Notes: generated from the sequence alone by a model not told the origin. Positions 8,215-17,461 are shown, numbered from the stretch's first letter. The stretch is DNA of 50,185 nucleotides from HyVt-105 sp049975425 (GCA_049975425.1 JBNGDI010000026.1:1-50185); one strand, 5' to 3'. Made by a program: numbers and translations.

Positions 8215-8222
8215 CAAACATA
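8215..8222 (-). promoter_or_regulatory. Putative -7 promoter element (TATGTTTG) for mdh
   Basis: The minus strand reads TATGTTTG, matching the Bacteroidota TAnnTTTG element, 46 nt before the mdh start codon. Transcription from here would begin inside or right before the leader hairpin, making that stem the very 5' end of the transcript. Confidence 0.45.
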
Positions 8223-8308
8223 TAAAAATAATTAACTATATAAATTGATTGTATCGTTTATCTCTTCTTCTTAATAATGTGCGGGGCGAAACCGGTTTCC
8301 TGTATGAC

Positions 8309-9805
8309 TTATTCAACCAGGGCTTCGAAATCAGCCTCCAGCGGTTTATCTTCTATAAAATCATACAGACACAGGCGCCTGATGGCAAAAAAGGAGTCCC
8401 AGAAATTCCGCAGTGCGGAAATATATCCTCTTTTGGCCACGTCTTTCTCTTCCATGGCCACGTTCATATCCAGCACGTCGATCTTCCCGATCAGATACCT
8501 CTGTTTACTCACATCGTACCGTTTCTGTGCAATGGTGTCGGCTTTGGCGGCAATCTGCACCTGGTCATCCTGCAGATTGAAATTCATCACGTTCAGGAAA
8601 ATATTCTGCTCAAAATCATTGAACGATTGCTGCACGGTAGTACGAACCAGTTCCTGGCTGCTCTGGGCCATTTTATACCGGCCCCTTCCGAGGCCCCAGT
8701 CCATGATAGGAACCGAAAATCCAATCTGTACCCGTTGCTGCTGTGACGGGTCGGTATATGCTCCGGGGAGGTCGTCTGCACGTTGTGTAAGTCCGAAGGT
8801 GGCGAACAGGTCGGCATTGAAGCCTTTTTGCGCTCTTGCCTGGGCCACGTCGCGTTCGGCTTCTCTCAGCTGACGTTCCAGGCTGATCAGCTCGGGATTG
8901 TTTTCCCTGGCCAGTGCAATGGCTTGATTCACATCTACTTCGAGTGCGGGAACGGAATTGGGAAGTATGAGCTCTATCCTCACATTTTCATTGAAACCCA
9001 GGAACGACCTCAGCTGAAATTCAGCCAGCTGAAGGTCGATGCCTGCCTGGTTAAGCCGCGTACCGGCATTCAGAAAGCTCAGTTCCATCTGAAGAAGTTC
9101 GTTCTCGGCAATGGTTCCGATATTATATCTTCCCTGGGCAATGCGGAAAAGGGTATCGGAGTTTTCATAGTTGATTTCGGCAATACCCATATTCTGTTCT
9201 GCCAGCGCCAGGTCGAAGAACAGATCGGCGGCACGGGATGCCACGTTTTCAAGCTGGCTGAGGTAGGTCTTCTTTGCTTCCTCATACTCCATGGGAGAGA
9301 TGATTTTCTGCCACTTCAAACTGTTGAAGCCGGAAATGGGCTGGCGGTAACCGATACTTATGGGGGTAGTTACATATTCTGCACTGCCGTCAGGCCCGAA
9401 AATATCCAGGCGGGTAATATCGGTATTCATGAAAATGGATCCTCCGGTAAGGCCGATATTCTGAGATAACGACAGTTCCAGGGTGGAGTTGTTGGTGTTT
9501 TTCTCCACGTAGATATCCCGGCCTGTATTCGAATCGAATTCCTTTTCATACACCCTGTTGTAATTGGGGAATGTTCCTTCCAGGGTTAATGACGGAAGGT
9601 ATTCGGCCTTGAAGGTCCGGTATTGCCAGTAACTGGCCCGGAAACGGTGTTTTGCCTGGATAGCCTGGGGCGATTGCTCCTTGGCCAGTTCGATCACATC
9701 CTCCAGGGTAAGTCTTTTTACCGTGGGTTGCTGGGAAAATGCTGAAAGGGAATAGAAAAAAGTGCCCAGAATCACTACCTGGAGCAGAAAAATACGTTTT
9801 TTCAT
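8309..9805 (-). CDS. TolC family outer membrane efflux protein
   Basis: A 498-residue outer membrane efflux protein with an N-terminal signal peptide (MKKRIFLLQVVILGTFFYSLSAFSQ). Two repeated helical-hairpin regions follow, each with family features such as LTLEDVIELAKEQSPQA, SGFNSLKWQ, and in the second half VDVNQAIALARENNPEL and IGKIDVLDMNVA. It would form the trimeric beta-barrel and periplasmic tunnel of a tripartite exporter. It is the last gene of a minus-strand operon after the adaptor and the MacB-like permease, with 12 bp between it and the permease gene, so it very likely serves that exporter. The substrate is unknown. Confidence 0.9.
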   Translation of the reverse strand: MKKRIFLLQVVILGTFFYSLSAFSQQPTVKRLTLEDVIELAKEQSPQAIQAKHRFRASYWQYRTFKAEYLPSLTLEGTFPNYNRVYEKEFDSNTGRDIYVEKNTNNSTLELSLSQNIGLTGGSIFMNTDITRLDIFGPDGSAEYVTTPISIGYRQPISGFNSLKWQKIISPMEYEEAKKTYLSQLENVASRAADLFFDLALAEQNMGIAEINYENSDTLFRIAQGRYNIGTIAENELLQMELSFLNAGTRLNQAGIDLQLAEFQLRSFLGFNENVRIELILPNSVPALEVDVNQAIALARENNPELISLERQLREAERDVAQARAQKGFNADLFATFGLTQRADDLPGAYTDPSQQQRVQIGFSVPIMDWGLGRGRYKMAQSSQELVRTTVQQSFNDFEQNIFLNVMNFNLQDDQVQIAAKADTIAQKRYDVSKQRYLIGKIDVLDMNVAMEEKDVAKRGYISALRNFWDSFFAIRRLCLYDFIEDKPLEADFEALVE

Positions 9806-9817
9806 TGCTTGAACTTT

Positions 9818-11206
9818 TTATTCGTGTCTCAATGATTCAATCGGATCTTTTTCAGAAGCCCTCTTGGCTGGTGAGTAACCAAAGATTACGCCCACTCCGG
9901 CGGAAACTCCGAAAGCAATGATCACGGAAAAAGGAGTTATGATTGTCTGGATATCTGCCACCCGCTCGATAATTTCCGTCAGTGCTACTCCCAGTATCAC
10001 CCCGATGAACCCCCCTGCCACACTGATCAGTATAGCTTCCGACAGGAATTGAACCACAATGTCGGTTCGGTTGGCCCCGATGGCCATGCGTGTCCCGATC
10101 TCCTTGATCCTTTCCATCACGGTGGCAAACATGATATTCATAATTCCTATTCCTCCCACTACCAGAGAGATGCTGGCAATAGCCCCCAGCACGATATTGA
10201 ATATATCATTAGTGCGCTGCTGTTGCTTGAGCAGCAGCTCGGGAACTGTGATCTCAAAATCATTCACCTCGTTATGCCGGCGGTTGATCATGCGTCCCAG
10301 CACTTCGGTAGTTGGGTTCAGCTGACTGGTTTCATGCACCTGAACCACCAGCCGGTCAAGTTGATGGTAGTTCGACTGTGTATTGGCGCTGGGCGTGCTG
10401 CTCACCACCCTGATCATAGCCCTGCCGCGTCCTCCTCCCATTCTTATTTCCGTGGAAGCAGTCTGGGCAAATTTAGAATTCACCAGCGCCCGGTTCTCAT
10501 ACCTCAGCAACATGGTTTTCACCGGAACGTAAATATTATCGTTCATCACGTTCACTCCGGTATTGGAAAAACCGGAAACATCCACGTTGACGGTGGTCCG
10601 TTGCAACACCCCGATCACCTTCAGCCAAACATGTCCGAATTTCAGGTACTTGTCCACCGGATTCTCCTGGGGAAAGAATTTGCTTTGAATATTTGCCCCT
10701 ATCACGCAAACCGGGATACCGTGCTCTTCATGGTATTCGTTAAAGAAAGATCCGTATTGCAGCGGGAGGTTGTAGAGTTCAAAATAATCGTTTGATACAC
10801 CCACGATTTTGGCTTTTTCCCTCTTTCCGCCCATGACGGCATATGAATTCAGGGTGATTTCCGGACTGATGCGGTTCACCGAAGGGATCACCTCCCTGAT
10901 GGCTTCCGCATCAAGAAGGTTCAGTCCGGGCGAAAATTTGTTTTTCGATCCTTCTCCCTCTTCTTCTTCGTCTGAAGAGGATTCGTCGCGCACAATGGGG
11001 GTGATCATAATGTTATTGACCCCCACCATTTTAATCTGTTCCAGTATTTCCTGCTGGGCCCCCCGTCCGATAGCCAGCATACTTATTACTGCAGCCACTC
11101 CGAAGATGATCCCCAGTGCCGTGAGCATCGACCTGAGCTTATTGCCCAGGATTGATTCCATGGCAATGGTGATATCATGAACATATCTTGCAAACCATTT
11201 TCTCAT
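9818..11206 (-). CDS. MacB-like ABC transporter permease (FtsX fold) without ATPase domain
   Basis: A 462-residue permease. The N-terminus (ALGIIFGVAAVISMLAIGRG) is the first membrane helix, followed by a periplasmic MacB_PCD domain and a C-terminal FtsX domain with three helices (ASISLVVGGIGIMNIMFATV and so on). The characteristic motif ERIKEIGTRMAIGA is present. There is an unusual acidic stretch DESSSDEEEEGEG near residues 74-86. Unlike E. coli MacB there is no fused ATPase domain, and no ATPase gene is in this operon, so a partner must come from elsewhere. It sits between the adaptor (14 bp upstream) and TolC genes. It probably works as a mechanotransmission exporter for a peptide, lipoprotein or antibiotic. 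Confidence 0.9.
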   Translation of the reverse strand: MRKWFARYVHDITIAMESILGNKLRSMLTALGIIFGVAAVISMLAIGRGAQQEILEQIKMVGVNNIMITPIVRDESSSDEEEEGEGSKNKFSPGLNLLDAEAIREVIPSVNRISPEITLNSYAVMGGKREKAKIVGVSNDYFELYNLPLQYGSFFNEYHEEHGIPVCVIGANIQSKFFPQENPVDKYLKFGHVWLKVIGVLQRTTVNVDVSGFSNTGVNVMNDNIYVPVKTMLLRYENRALVNSKFAQTASTEIRMGGGRGRAMIRVVSSTPSANTQSNYHQLDRLVVQVHETSQLNPTTEVLGRMINRRHNEVNDFEITVPELLLKQQQRTNDIFNIVLGAIASISLVVGGIGIMNIMFATVMERIKEIGTRMAIGANRTDIVVQFLSEAILISVAGGFIGVILGVALTEIIERVADIQTIITPFSVIIAFGVSAGVGVIFGYSPAKRASEKDPIESLRHE

Positions 11207-11220
11207 TGCTGGTTCAATTA

Positions 11221-12678
11221 TCAGTTATTGGTCGTATCCCTCCGGGCTCTTCCCTGCATAAAACGCTGGCGTACTTCTTCCGGTATGTCTTCGGGATTGA
11301 AATCGCCCGGTCGTATTCTTCCTCCCGCTCCCCGGTTGTTACGATCGAGCCGCCGGTTATTCAACTCTTCGGCCTCCCGTGTCCGTTTTTCTTCTTCCTC
11401 CCTGGCCTTCAGGATTTTCTCCTGGATCACCGGGATCAGTTCTTCCCCTTCGATCTTCATTTCCTCATGTCCTTCGGGCAGATTCAGGTAGATCATTTCG
11501 CCCGGTTCCAGCCCCTGCTCCACAATGATCTGGTTCTCATTCGAGGCACCCAGCACCACCACCTGCTTCACTCCTTTCTGAATAACATACGGAATGCTAT
11601 CATCAACATGAACGGCTTCCAGGGGGACGAAAGTCACATCCTCATATACATCGGTAATGATCTGGTTGCTGGTGGTCATGGCCGGCCGGAGAATGGGATC
11701 ATACCCGTCGAGTTTAATAAGCACCTCAAACACCTTGGCATCGGTATTGGGTAATTGTTCCCCGATATTGGCCACATGGGTAACCACTCCGGTATATTTC
11801 TTCTCGGGAAAAGCATCCACTCCGATCCGCACCGGCTGACCGGTTTGCACCTTACTGATATCAATCTCATTGACATAGGTTTTGGAGATCATGGTCGTAA
11901 GATCGGGCAGGGTTGCCACCACCAGGTCCCATGGGCTGATACTGGATCCCACCTTTCGCCGGGTTCCGTCATTTTCTTTTTTATAGATTACCATACCCCT
12001 GGCCGGAGCACGTATTTCAAACTTTTCGATCACTTCCTCCATATCGCGCACATTCTGCCTTCTTTGCTCCAGGTCGATTTCCGCTTCACGCATATCGGCC
12101 TTAGCCTGTTCAAGCCTGAACTGGTAATTCTGTACCGCCTGTTCGTAAGCTCTTTTGGCTTTGTCAAGATTGATCTGAGCCTGGCGTATGGTTGCGGGAG
12201 GCTCAAATTTCGACTGTTCCAGGGTAATCTCTGCTTCCTCCACGTTGAACTGCAGGTTGATCAGCTCATCACGCAAATTACTCAGGGTCAAAGCAGTATC
12301 CATTTTTACACGGCGGTAATTTACCTCTTCTTCCTCCAGCTGATCCTGGGCACTTTTCAGGCTGTTGGATACTTCCGAGCGATCAAGCAATCCCACATAA
12401 TCACCGGAATCCACCATGGTTCCCTCAGCCACCAGGTCTTGAATCTTAATCTCTCCGAAACGAAGGTGCCTGCTGGTTCTCAGTTCTGTTGGGGCAGTAA
12501 TATCCACAGAGCTTTCTGCCTGGAGCTCCCCGGTGGTTGTGACCACAATTTCAAATTTTCCTTTCTGTACCTCCACCTCCAGCAGGTTTGCTTTATCCTT
12601 TCCTGCTGCAGTATAAATAATAATGATCACAGCCACTACAGCTATGATAACGGTTGGAATAATAATCTTCTTTTTCAT
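11221..12678 (-). CDS. Efflux transporter periplasmic adaptor (MacA/HlyD family)
   Basis: A 485-residue membrane-fusion protein. A short N-terminal anchor helix (IIIPTVIIAVVAVIIIIYTA) is followed by the first barrel-sandwich segment, a long coiled-coil hairpin rich in Gln/Glu/Lys (about 110-220), the returning lipoyl half (FEIRAPARGMVIY) and a beta-barrel domain (GQPVRIGVDAFPEKKYTGVV). The C-terminal tail of about 50 residues is highly charged (EEEEKRTREAEELNNRR, then Arg/Asn-rich), longer than in E. coli MacA. It would link the MacB-like permease to TolC, whose genes follow directly. A TAnnTTTG motif at 12710-12717 suggests this is the operon head. Confidence 0.9.
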   Translation of the reverse strand: MKKKIIIPTVIIAVVAVIIIIYTAAGKDKANLLEVEVQKGKFEIVVTTTGELQAESSVDITAPTELRTSRHLRFGEIKIQDLVAEGTMVDSGDYVGLLDRSEVSNSLKSAQDQLEEEEVNYRRVKMDTALTLSNLRDELINLQFNVEEAEITLEQSKFEPPATIRQAQINLDKAKRAYEQAVQNYQFRLEQAKADMREAEIDLEQRRQNVRDMEEVIEKFEIRAPARGMVIYKKENDGTRRKVGSSISPWDLVVATLPDLTTMISKTYVNEIDISKVQTGQPVRIGVDAFPEKKYTGVVTHVANIGEQLPNTDAKVFEVLIKLDGYDPILRPAMTTSNQIITDVYEDVTFVPLEAVHVDDSIPYVIQKGVKQVVVLGASNENQIIVEQGLEPGEMIYLNLPEGHEEMKIEGEELIPVIQEKILKAREEEEKRTREAEELNNRRLDRNNRGAGGRIRPGDFNPEDIPEEVRQRFMQGRARRDTTNN

Positions 12679-12709
12679 TATCGGATCCTAATATTCGTTT
12701 AATGAATAA

Positions 12710-12717
12710 CAAAAATA
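12710..12717 (-). promoter_or_regulatory. Putative -7 promoter element (TATTTTTG) for the exporter operon
   Basis: The minus strand reads TATTTTTG, matching TAnnTTTG, 32 nt upstream of the adaptor start codon. The surrounding 12679-12840 gap is AT-rich and holds no gene I can support. Confidence 0.45.
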
Positions 12718-12840
12718 AATTTTTGATTACTGCCATTGAATTTTTAACCAATTTTAACATGGTTGTACAGCGGCTTAGAACCACTGTTCGGTTTGTTGGA
12801 CCTTCCTTTCATGGCTTTTATTCCCGAAACGATGTCTTTT

Positions 12841-14235
12841 TTAGGAATTTTTTCGTTTCAGCCCGGTAAGTCTCATGATTTCTTCCACCCTGGACAGTGC
12901 CTCAGTCCGGTCATCCGCTTCCGCATAAATACGGACAATGGGCTCGGTATTCGACAACCGCAGATGCACCCATGCATGGTCGAAATCTATTCTCAGTCCG
13001 TCTTCCCGGTTTAAAGATTCCCCGGCAAAATGGTTTTCCAGTTTGCTGAAAAGTTTTTCAGGCTCGACTTCATCTCCCAATACGGCCTTTTCTTTGATCA
13101 GATAATAATCCGGATAACGTGCCCTGAGTGCGGAACAGGTTTCCCCGCTTTTCGCCAGGTGAGACAGAAAGAGGGCGATTCCCGCCAGGGCATCCCTTCC
13201 ATAATGCAGGACAGGATAAATCACCCCCCCGTTGCCTTCACCTCCGATCACCGCACCGGTTTCTTTCATTTTTTGAACAACATTCACTTCCCCCACGGCA
13301 GAAGCTGCATATTTCCCCCCGTACTGAACGGTAATGTCCCTGAGAGCCCGGGAGGAAGAAAGGTTGGAAACGGTGTTTCCCGGCCGGTGCATCAGCACAT
13401 AGTCGGCTACTGCCACCAGGGTATATTCCTCACCAAACAGCTTGCCTTTTTCATCGACCAGGGCCAGCCGGTCCACATCCGGATCCACCACAATGCCCAG
13501 ATCGGCCCGTTCGGCTTTCACCTTTTCACAGATATCGGTCAGATGATCAGGCAAAGGTTCGGGAGGATGTGCAAAATATCCGTCGGGCTCTGCGTTGATA
13601 CAAACGACGTTTTTCACACCCAGCTTATGAAGCAATCGGGGGACAATGATCCCGCCAACCGAATTGATACCATCCACCACCACGGTAAATCCGGCCTCCT
13701 GTATAGCCTCCGTGCTGACAAGATCAAGATCCAATATCCTTCCAATGTGGGTATCGTCAAAATCATTGACGGTAGTTACGCTTCCAATATCATTCACCCG
13801 GGCATATTCAACAGTAACCGAACCGGCAATGTGCATTATCTCCTTTCCTTCCTTATCGGTAATAAACTCCCCGGCTTCATTGAGCAGTTTCAGGGCATTC
13901 CATTCCATGGGGTTATGACTGGCGGTAATGATAATGCCTCCCTGTGCCCTGAAATGCGGTACGGCCAATTCCACTGTCGGGGTGCTGGCCAGGCCGAGGT
14001 GAACCGTATCAATGCCCATTCCGGCCAGGGTTCCCAGCACCATGTATTCCACCATGGGCCCCGATATCCGGCCATCCCTTCCCACCACCACCAGGGGCTT
14101 ACCGACCGTTTTCCGTGAAAGGACAAGTTTCCCGTAAGCAGCAGTAAAACGAACGATATCGGGGGGTGTAAGTCCACTGCCCGGAGCACCTCCGATAGTG
14201 CCCCGGATGCCTGAAATGGATGCGATCAAGGCCAT
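12841..14235 (-). CDS. glmM: Phosphoglucosamine mutase (phosphohexomutase family)
   Basis: A 464-residue alpha-D-phosphohexomutase. The phosphoserine loop is ITASHNP (Ser106), the Mg2+ loop is DPDVDR, the sugar-recognition loop is GEGNGGVI, and the C-terminal phosphate-binding segment includes RLSNTEPIVRIYAE. The glucosamine form, converting glucosamine-6-phosphate to glucosamine-1-phosphate for UDP-GlcNAc synthesis, is the usual assignment for this Bacteroidota subfamily; phosphomannomutase activity cannot be excluded. Start MALIASISGIRG at 14235 is preferred over the ATG at 14259, which adds eight non-conserved residues. It is divergent from the pseudouridine synthase gene. Confidence 0.88.
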   Translation of the reverse strand: MALIASISGIRGTIGGAPGSGLTPPDIVRFTAAYGKLVLSRKTVGKPLVVVGRDGRISGPMVEYMVLGTLAGMGIDTVHLGLASTPTVELAVPHFRAQGGIIITASHNPMEWNALKLLNEAGEFITDKEGKEIMHIAGSVTVEYARVNDIGSVTTVNDFDDTHIGRILDLDLVSTEAIQEAGFTVVVDGINSVGGIIVPRLLHKLGVKNVVCINAEPDGYFAHPPEPLPDHLTDICEKVKAERADLGIVVDPDVDRLALVDEKGKLFGEEYTLVAVADYVLMHRPGNTVSNLSSSRALRDITVQYGGKYAASAVGEVNVVQKMKETGAVIGGEGNGGVIYPVLHYGRDALAGIALFLSHLAKSGETCSALRARYPDYYLIKEKAVLGDEVEPEKLFSKLENHFAGESLNREDGLRIDFDHAWVHLRLSNTEPIVRIYAEADDRTEALSRVEEIMRLTGLKRKNS

Positions 14236-14294
14236 GGTTTTGAAATTGGATTGGAACAAACAGGTACAAAGTTCATCAAATTCCCCGAACCGGC

Positions 14295-14353
14295 AAATGG
14301 ACAGGGAGATTTCTTTTTCCTACCTTTGTAAAGGAAAGCGTCACTGTCCATTT
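14295..14353. repeat. 10-bp inverted repeat in the glmM / pseudouridine synthase divergent promoter region
   Basis: AAATGGACAG (14295-14304) and CTGTCCATTT (14344-14353) are perfect reverse complements 39 bp apart. They flank the first of two TACCTTTG motifs and end just before the second. A smaller dyad, CCTTTgtAAAGG (14323-14334), overlaps the first motif. The layout suits an operator or a leader stem; no regulator can be named. Confidence 0.4.
14321..14328 (+). promoter_or_regulatory. Putative -7 element P1 (TACCTTTG) of the pseudouridine synthase gene
   Basis: Exact match to TAnnTTTG, 58 nt before the ATG at 14387. An identical octamer in the same context (TTTTTnCTACCTTTGnA) recurs 38 bp downstream, suggesting tandem promoters. 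Confidence 0.45.
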
Positions 14354-14358
14354 TTTTC

Positions 14359-14366
14359 TACCTTTG
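14359..14366 (+). promoter_or_regulatory. Putative -7 element P2 (TACCTTTG) of the pseudouridine synthase gene
   Basis: Second copy of TACCTTTG, 20 nt before the ATG, giving a short leader. It also argues against the longer open frame that begins at 14198. Confidence 0.5.
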
Positions 14367-14386
14367 CACCTCCCAATACATTTACC

Positions 14387-15199
14387 ATGTCTTATCAACG
14401 CAACAGATCACCCGGAAACCGAAAAAAAAAGGAAACCGCCCCACCGGGTACAGGGCAGTCAGCTTCCGTAACAAGGCTGCACGGACCTGTAAGGCTGAAC
14501 CGCTATATTGCCCTTTCAGGGGTTTGTTCCCGACGGGAAGCCGATGAAAAGATTGTGCAGGGACTGGTCACGGTAAACGGGAAACCGGTAAAGGAACTGG
14601 GGACGCAGGTGCAACCCGGCGACACGGTCAAACTGGAGGGTCGGCTGATCAAACCCGAAAAACCGGTATATATCCTGTTGAACAAACCCAAAGATACCAT
14701 TACCACCTTGCACGACCCACAGGGCAGGCAAACCGTTATCGACCTGATTGGTAAAACAGATCATCCCCGGGTTTATCCGGTAGGCCGCCTCGACCGAAAT
14801 ACCACAGGGGTTCTGCTGCTGACCAATGACGGAGAACTGGCGCGCAAACTGGCACATCCTTCTTCCCGTGCAGCCAAGGTATACGAAGTAACCCTCGACA
14901 AAAAGCTCAGGGAAGCCGATGTGCAGCAATTGCTTGAAGGGATTACCCTGGAAGACGGGCATATCCGGGTCGACCTGTTAAGCTTCCCCGATGCTGCTGA
15001 TCATTCGAGGGTAGGGCTGGAAATCCATTCGGGGCGCAATCGGATCGTCAGAAGAATGTTCGAGTACCTGGGATACCGAATCCGCGGGCTCGACCGGGTT
15101 TATTTTGCCGGACTGACCAAAAAAGGTCTTTCGAGAGGTAAATGGAGATACCTGTCCCGGGAAGAAATCCAGTCCCTCAAAATGGGGAGATTTCAATAA
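14387..15199 (+). CDS. Pseudouridine synthase, RsuA/RluB/RluE/RluF family
   Basis: A 270-residue enzyme. A basic N-terminal tail of about 40 residues (Arg/Lys/Gly-rich) is followed by an S4 RNA-binding domain (LNRYIALSGVCSRREADE) and the catalytic domain with YPVGRLDRNTTGVLLLTND, where the Asp of GRLD is the nucleophile in this family. The C-terminal part has SGRNRIVRRMFEYLGY, also diagnostic. It converts uridine to pseudouridine in rRNA, most like RluB (23S U2605), though RsuA cannot be ruled out. The start at 14387 is chosen because two TAnnTTTG elements lie directly upstream and the earlier in-frame part is not protein-like. Followed by era 27 bp downstream. Confidence 0.9.
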   Translation: MSYQRNRSPGNRKKKETAPPGTGQSASVTRLHGPVRLNRYIALSGVCSRREADEKIVQGLVTVNGKPVKELGTQVQPGDTVKLEGRLIKPEKPVYILLNKPKDTITTLHDPQGRQTVIDLIGKTDHPRVYPVGRLDRNTTGVLLLTNDGELARKLAHPSSRAAKVYEVTLDKKLREADVQQLLEGITLEDGHIRVDLLSFPDAADHSRVGLEIHSGRNRIVRRMFEYLGYRIRGLDRVYFAGLTKKGLSRGKWRYLSREEIQSLKMGRFQ

Positions 15200-15226
15200 G
15201 TATATAATAAAATAAGATCCATTTTT

Positions 15227-16108
15227 ATGACACATAAATCGGGATTCGTCAATATTATTGGAAATCCGAACGTGGGAAAATCCACACTGATGAATGCCCT
15301 GGTGGGGGAAAAGGTATCGATCATTACCTCACGTGCCCAGACCACCCGGCACCGCATACAGGGTATTGTGAACGGCAGCGATTTCCAGATCGTATATTCC
15401 GATACACCCGGAATCATTGACCCCCACTACCGCCTGCAGGAAAAAATGCTGAGCATGGTACAGACTGCCCTCGACGATGCCGACGTTATTGTTTACGTGA
15501 CCGATGTGGTGGAAACACCCGACAAACATGCGGGCATACTGGAAAAACTGCAAAAAACCGATATCCCGGTGATCCTGGTTTTAAACAAGGCAGACCTGGG
15601 GAACCAGGAAACGGTGGAAACCCTGCGGAAAAAATGGGAAGACCTCCTTCCCCGGGCTACTTTTCTGGCTGTGTCGGCTCTTTACCGCTTCAACCTGGAC
15701 AACCTGTTCCGCCTGATAATGGAATACCTTCCGGAAGGAGAACCTTATTATCCGAAGGACCAGGATCAGCTGACCGATAAAACGGAAAGGTTTATGGTGG
15801 CTGAAATGATCAGGGAACAGATCTACAAACATTATCAAAAGGAGGTTCCCTATTCGGCAGAAGTGGAGGTGGATTCCTTCAAGGAAGAACAGGGTTTGAT
15901 CCGGATCTCCGCAACCATACATGTTTCCAGGGAAAGCCAGAAGGGGATCCTGATCGGCCGGGAAGGAACCATGCTGAAAAAAGTAGGAACGGCGGCCAGA
16001 AAAGAAATCGAGAAATTTTTTCAGAAGAAAATATTTCTGGAACTGTATGTAAAAGTTACCAGAAACTGGCGCGACGAAGACCGGCACCTCAGAAAATTCG
16101 GTTATTAA
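15227..16108 (+). CDS. era: GTPase Era (30S ribosome assembly)
   Basis: A 293-residue GTPase with a C-terminal KH domain. GTP-binding motifs are G1 GNPNVGKST, the switch threonines in SRAQTTRHRI, G3 DTPG and G4 NKAD. The KH domain shows GILIGREGTMLKKVGTAARK, the RNA-binding signature that contacts the 3' end of 16S rRNA in Era. Length is typical (about 295-300). It stands between the pseudouridine synthase and der, so three RNA/ribosome-maturation genes are contiguous and probably co-transcribed. Confidence 0.97.
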   Translation: MTHKSGFVNIIGNPNVGKSTLMNALVGEKVSIITSRAQTTRHRIQGIVNGSDFQIVYSDTPGIIDPHYRLQEKMLSMVQTALDDADVIVYVTDVVETPDKHAGILEKLQKTDIPVILVLNKADLGNQETVETLRKKWEDLLPRATFLAVSALYRFNLDNLFRLIMEYLPEGEPYYPKDQDQLTDKTERFMVAEMIREQIYKHYQKEVPYSAEVEVDSFKEEQGLIRISATIHVSRESQKGILIGREGTMLKKVGTAARKEIEKFFQKKIFLELYVKVTRNWRDEDRHLRKFGY

Positions 16109-16153
16109 TCATAATAAGCCTGAAGAAGATCACCAGCAGATTCTAAACATATC

Positions 16154-17461
16154 ATGGGAAACATCATAGCCATTGTAGGTCGGCCCAATGTGGGAAAATC
16201 GACCCTGTTCAACCGCATTACCGGTACACGCGATGCCATTGTGGATGAGACCGAAGGGGTAACCCGTGACCGGCATTACGGCCGGTCGGAATGGAACGGT
16301 ATTGAATTCTCGGTTATTGATACGGGCGGATATGTTCCGCGTTCAGCTGATATTTTCGAAGAAGAGATCCGCAAACAGGTTCACCTGGCCATAGCGGAAG
16401 CCGATCTGATCCTTTTCATGGTGGATGTTACCGTGGGAATTACCGACCTGGACGAGTCTATGGCCGGAATGTTGAGGAAGACCCGGAAAAAAGTGATCCT
16501 GGTGGTCAACAAGGTGGATAACAACCAGCGCATCTATGAGGCACAGGAATTTCACAAACTGGGAATACAACCGCTTTTTTGCGTTTCCTGCCTGTCGGGT
16601 TCGGGGACAGGCGACCTGCTGGACGAGGCCGTAAAGGATTTCAGACCCGGGACGGAAGTGGCAGAGGACCCCGATATACCCCGCATTACGATAGTGGGAC
16701 GGCCCAATGTGGGAAAATCCTCCCTGCTCAACACCCTGATCGGGGAAGAGCGGAATATTGTGACACCGGTTTCCGGTACCACACGGGATTCCATTGAGAG
16801 CAGGTACCGGAAATTCAGTTTTGATTTTTACCTGGTAGATACGGCCGGATTGCGCAAAAAGGGAAAGGTACAGGAAGATCTGGAGTTTTACTCTGTGATG
16901 CGTTCAATACGGGCCATAGAAAAATCGGATGTTTGTTTCCTGATGCTCGATGCCACCCGGGGCATAGAAGCACAGGATCTAAACATTTTCGAACTGATCA
17001 GAAAGAACCGGAAAGGAGTGGTGATCGTGGTCAACAAATGGGATCTGATTGAAAAGGATCATCATGCCCATCAAACTTTTAAAAAAGCCATTCTGGAAAA
17101 AACAGCTCCCTTTCAGGATATTCCCATCCTCTTCATTTCGGCCATCCACAAACAGCGTATCCTGCAGGTACTGGAAAAGGGACTGGAAGTGTTCAGGAAC
17201 CGTTCCCGGCGGATTCCCACATCAAAGCTGAACGAGGTGATGCTGGAAGCCATCGCCCGACACGAACCACCATCGGTCAAAGGAAAGTTCGTCAAGATCA
17301 AATATGTTACCCAGCTTCCTTCCCCTACGCCGGCTTTTGCCTTTTTCTGCAATTTGCCGCAATACATCAGGGAACCCTACAAGCGATACCTGGAAAATCA
17401 GTTAAGGCAGCATTTCAGTTTCACCGGTGTACCTGTGCAAATCTACTTTCGGGCAAAATAA
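16154..17461 (+). CDS. der: GTPase Der (EngA), 50S ribosome assembly
   Basis: A 435-residue protein with two tandem GTPase domains, unique to Der. Domain 1 has GRPNVGKST (8-16), DTGG and NKVD. Domain 2 has a second GRPNVGKSS, DTAG and NKWD. A KH-like C-terminal domain (about 350-435) follows, ending in FTGVPVQIYFRAK. It acts in late 50S subunit assembly. It follows era by 45 bp on the same strand. The small lipoprotein gene starts 36 bp downstream and has its own promoter-like motif. Confidence 0.97.
   Translation: MGNIIAIVGRPNVGKSTLFNRITGTRDAIVDETEGVTRDRHYGRSEWNGIEFSVIDTGGYVPRSADIFEEEIRKQVHLAIAEADLILFMVDVTVGITDLDESMAGMLRKTRKKVILVVNKVDNNQRIYEAQEFHKLGIQPLFCVSCLSGSGTGDLLDEAVKDFRPGTEVAEDPDIPRITIVGRPNVGKSSLLNTLIGEERNIVTPVSGTTRDSIESRYRKFSFDFYLVDTAGLRKKGKVQEDLEFYSVMRSIRAIEKSDVCFLMLDATRGIEAQDLNIFELIRKNRKGVVIVVNKWDLIEKDHHAHQTFKKAILEKTAPFQDIPILFISAIHKQRILQVLEKGLEVFRNRSRRIPTSKLNEVMLEAIARHEPPSVKGKFVKIKYVTQLPSPTPAFAFFCNLPQYIREPYKRYLENQLRQHFSFTGVPVQIYFRAK

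Noticed and set aside
8170..8217. A longer mdh start (ATG at 8217)
   Set aside because: The extension overlaps the leader hairpin and a promoter-like motif, and Mdh proteins begin at the KITVIGAGNVG position.
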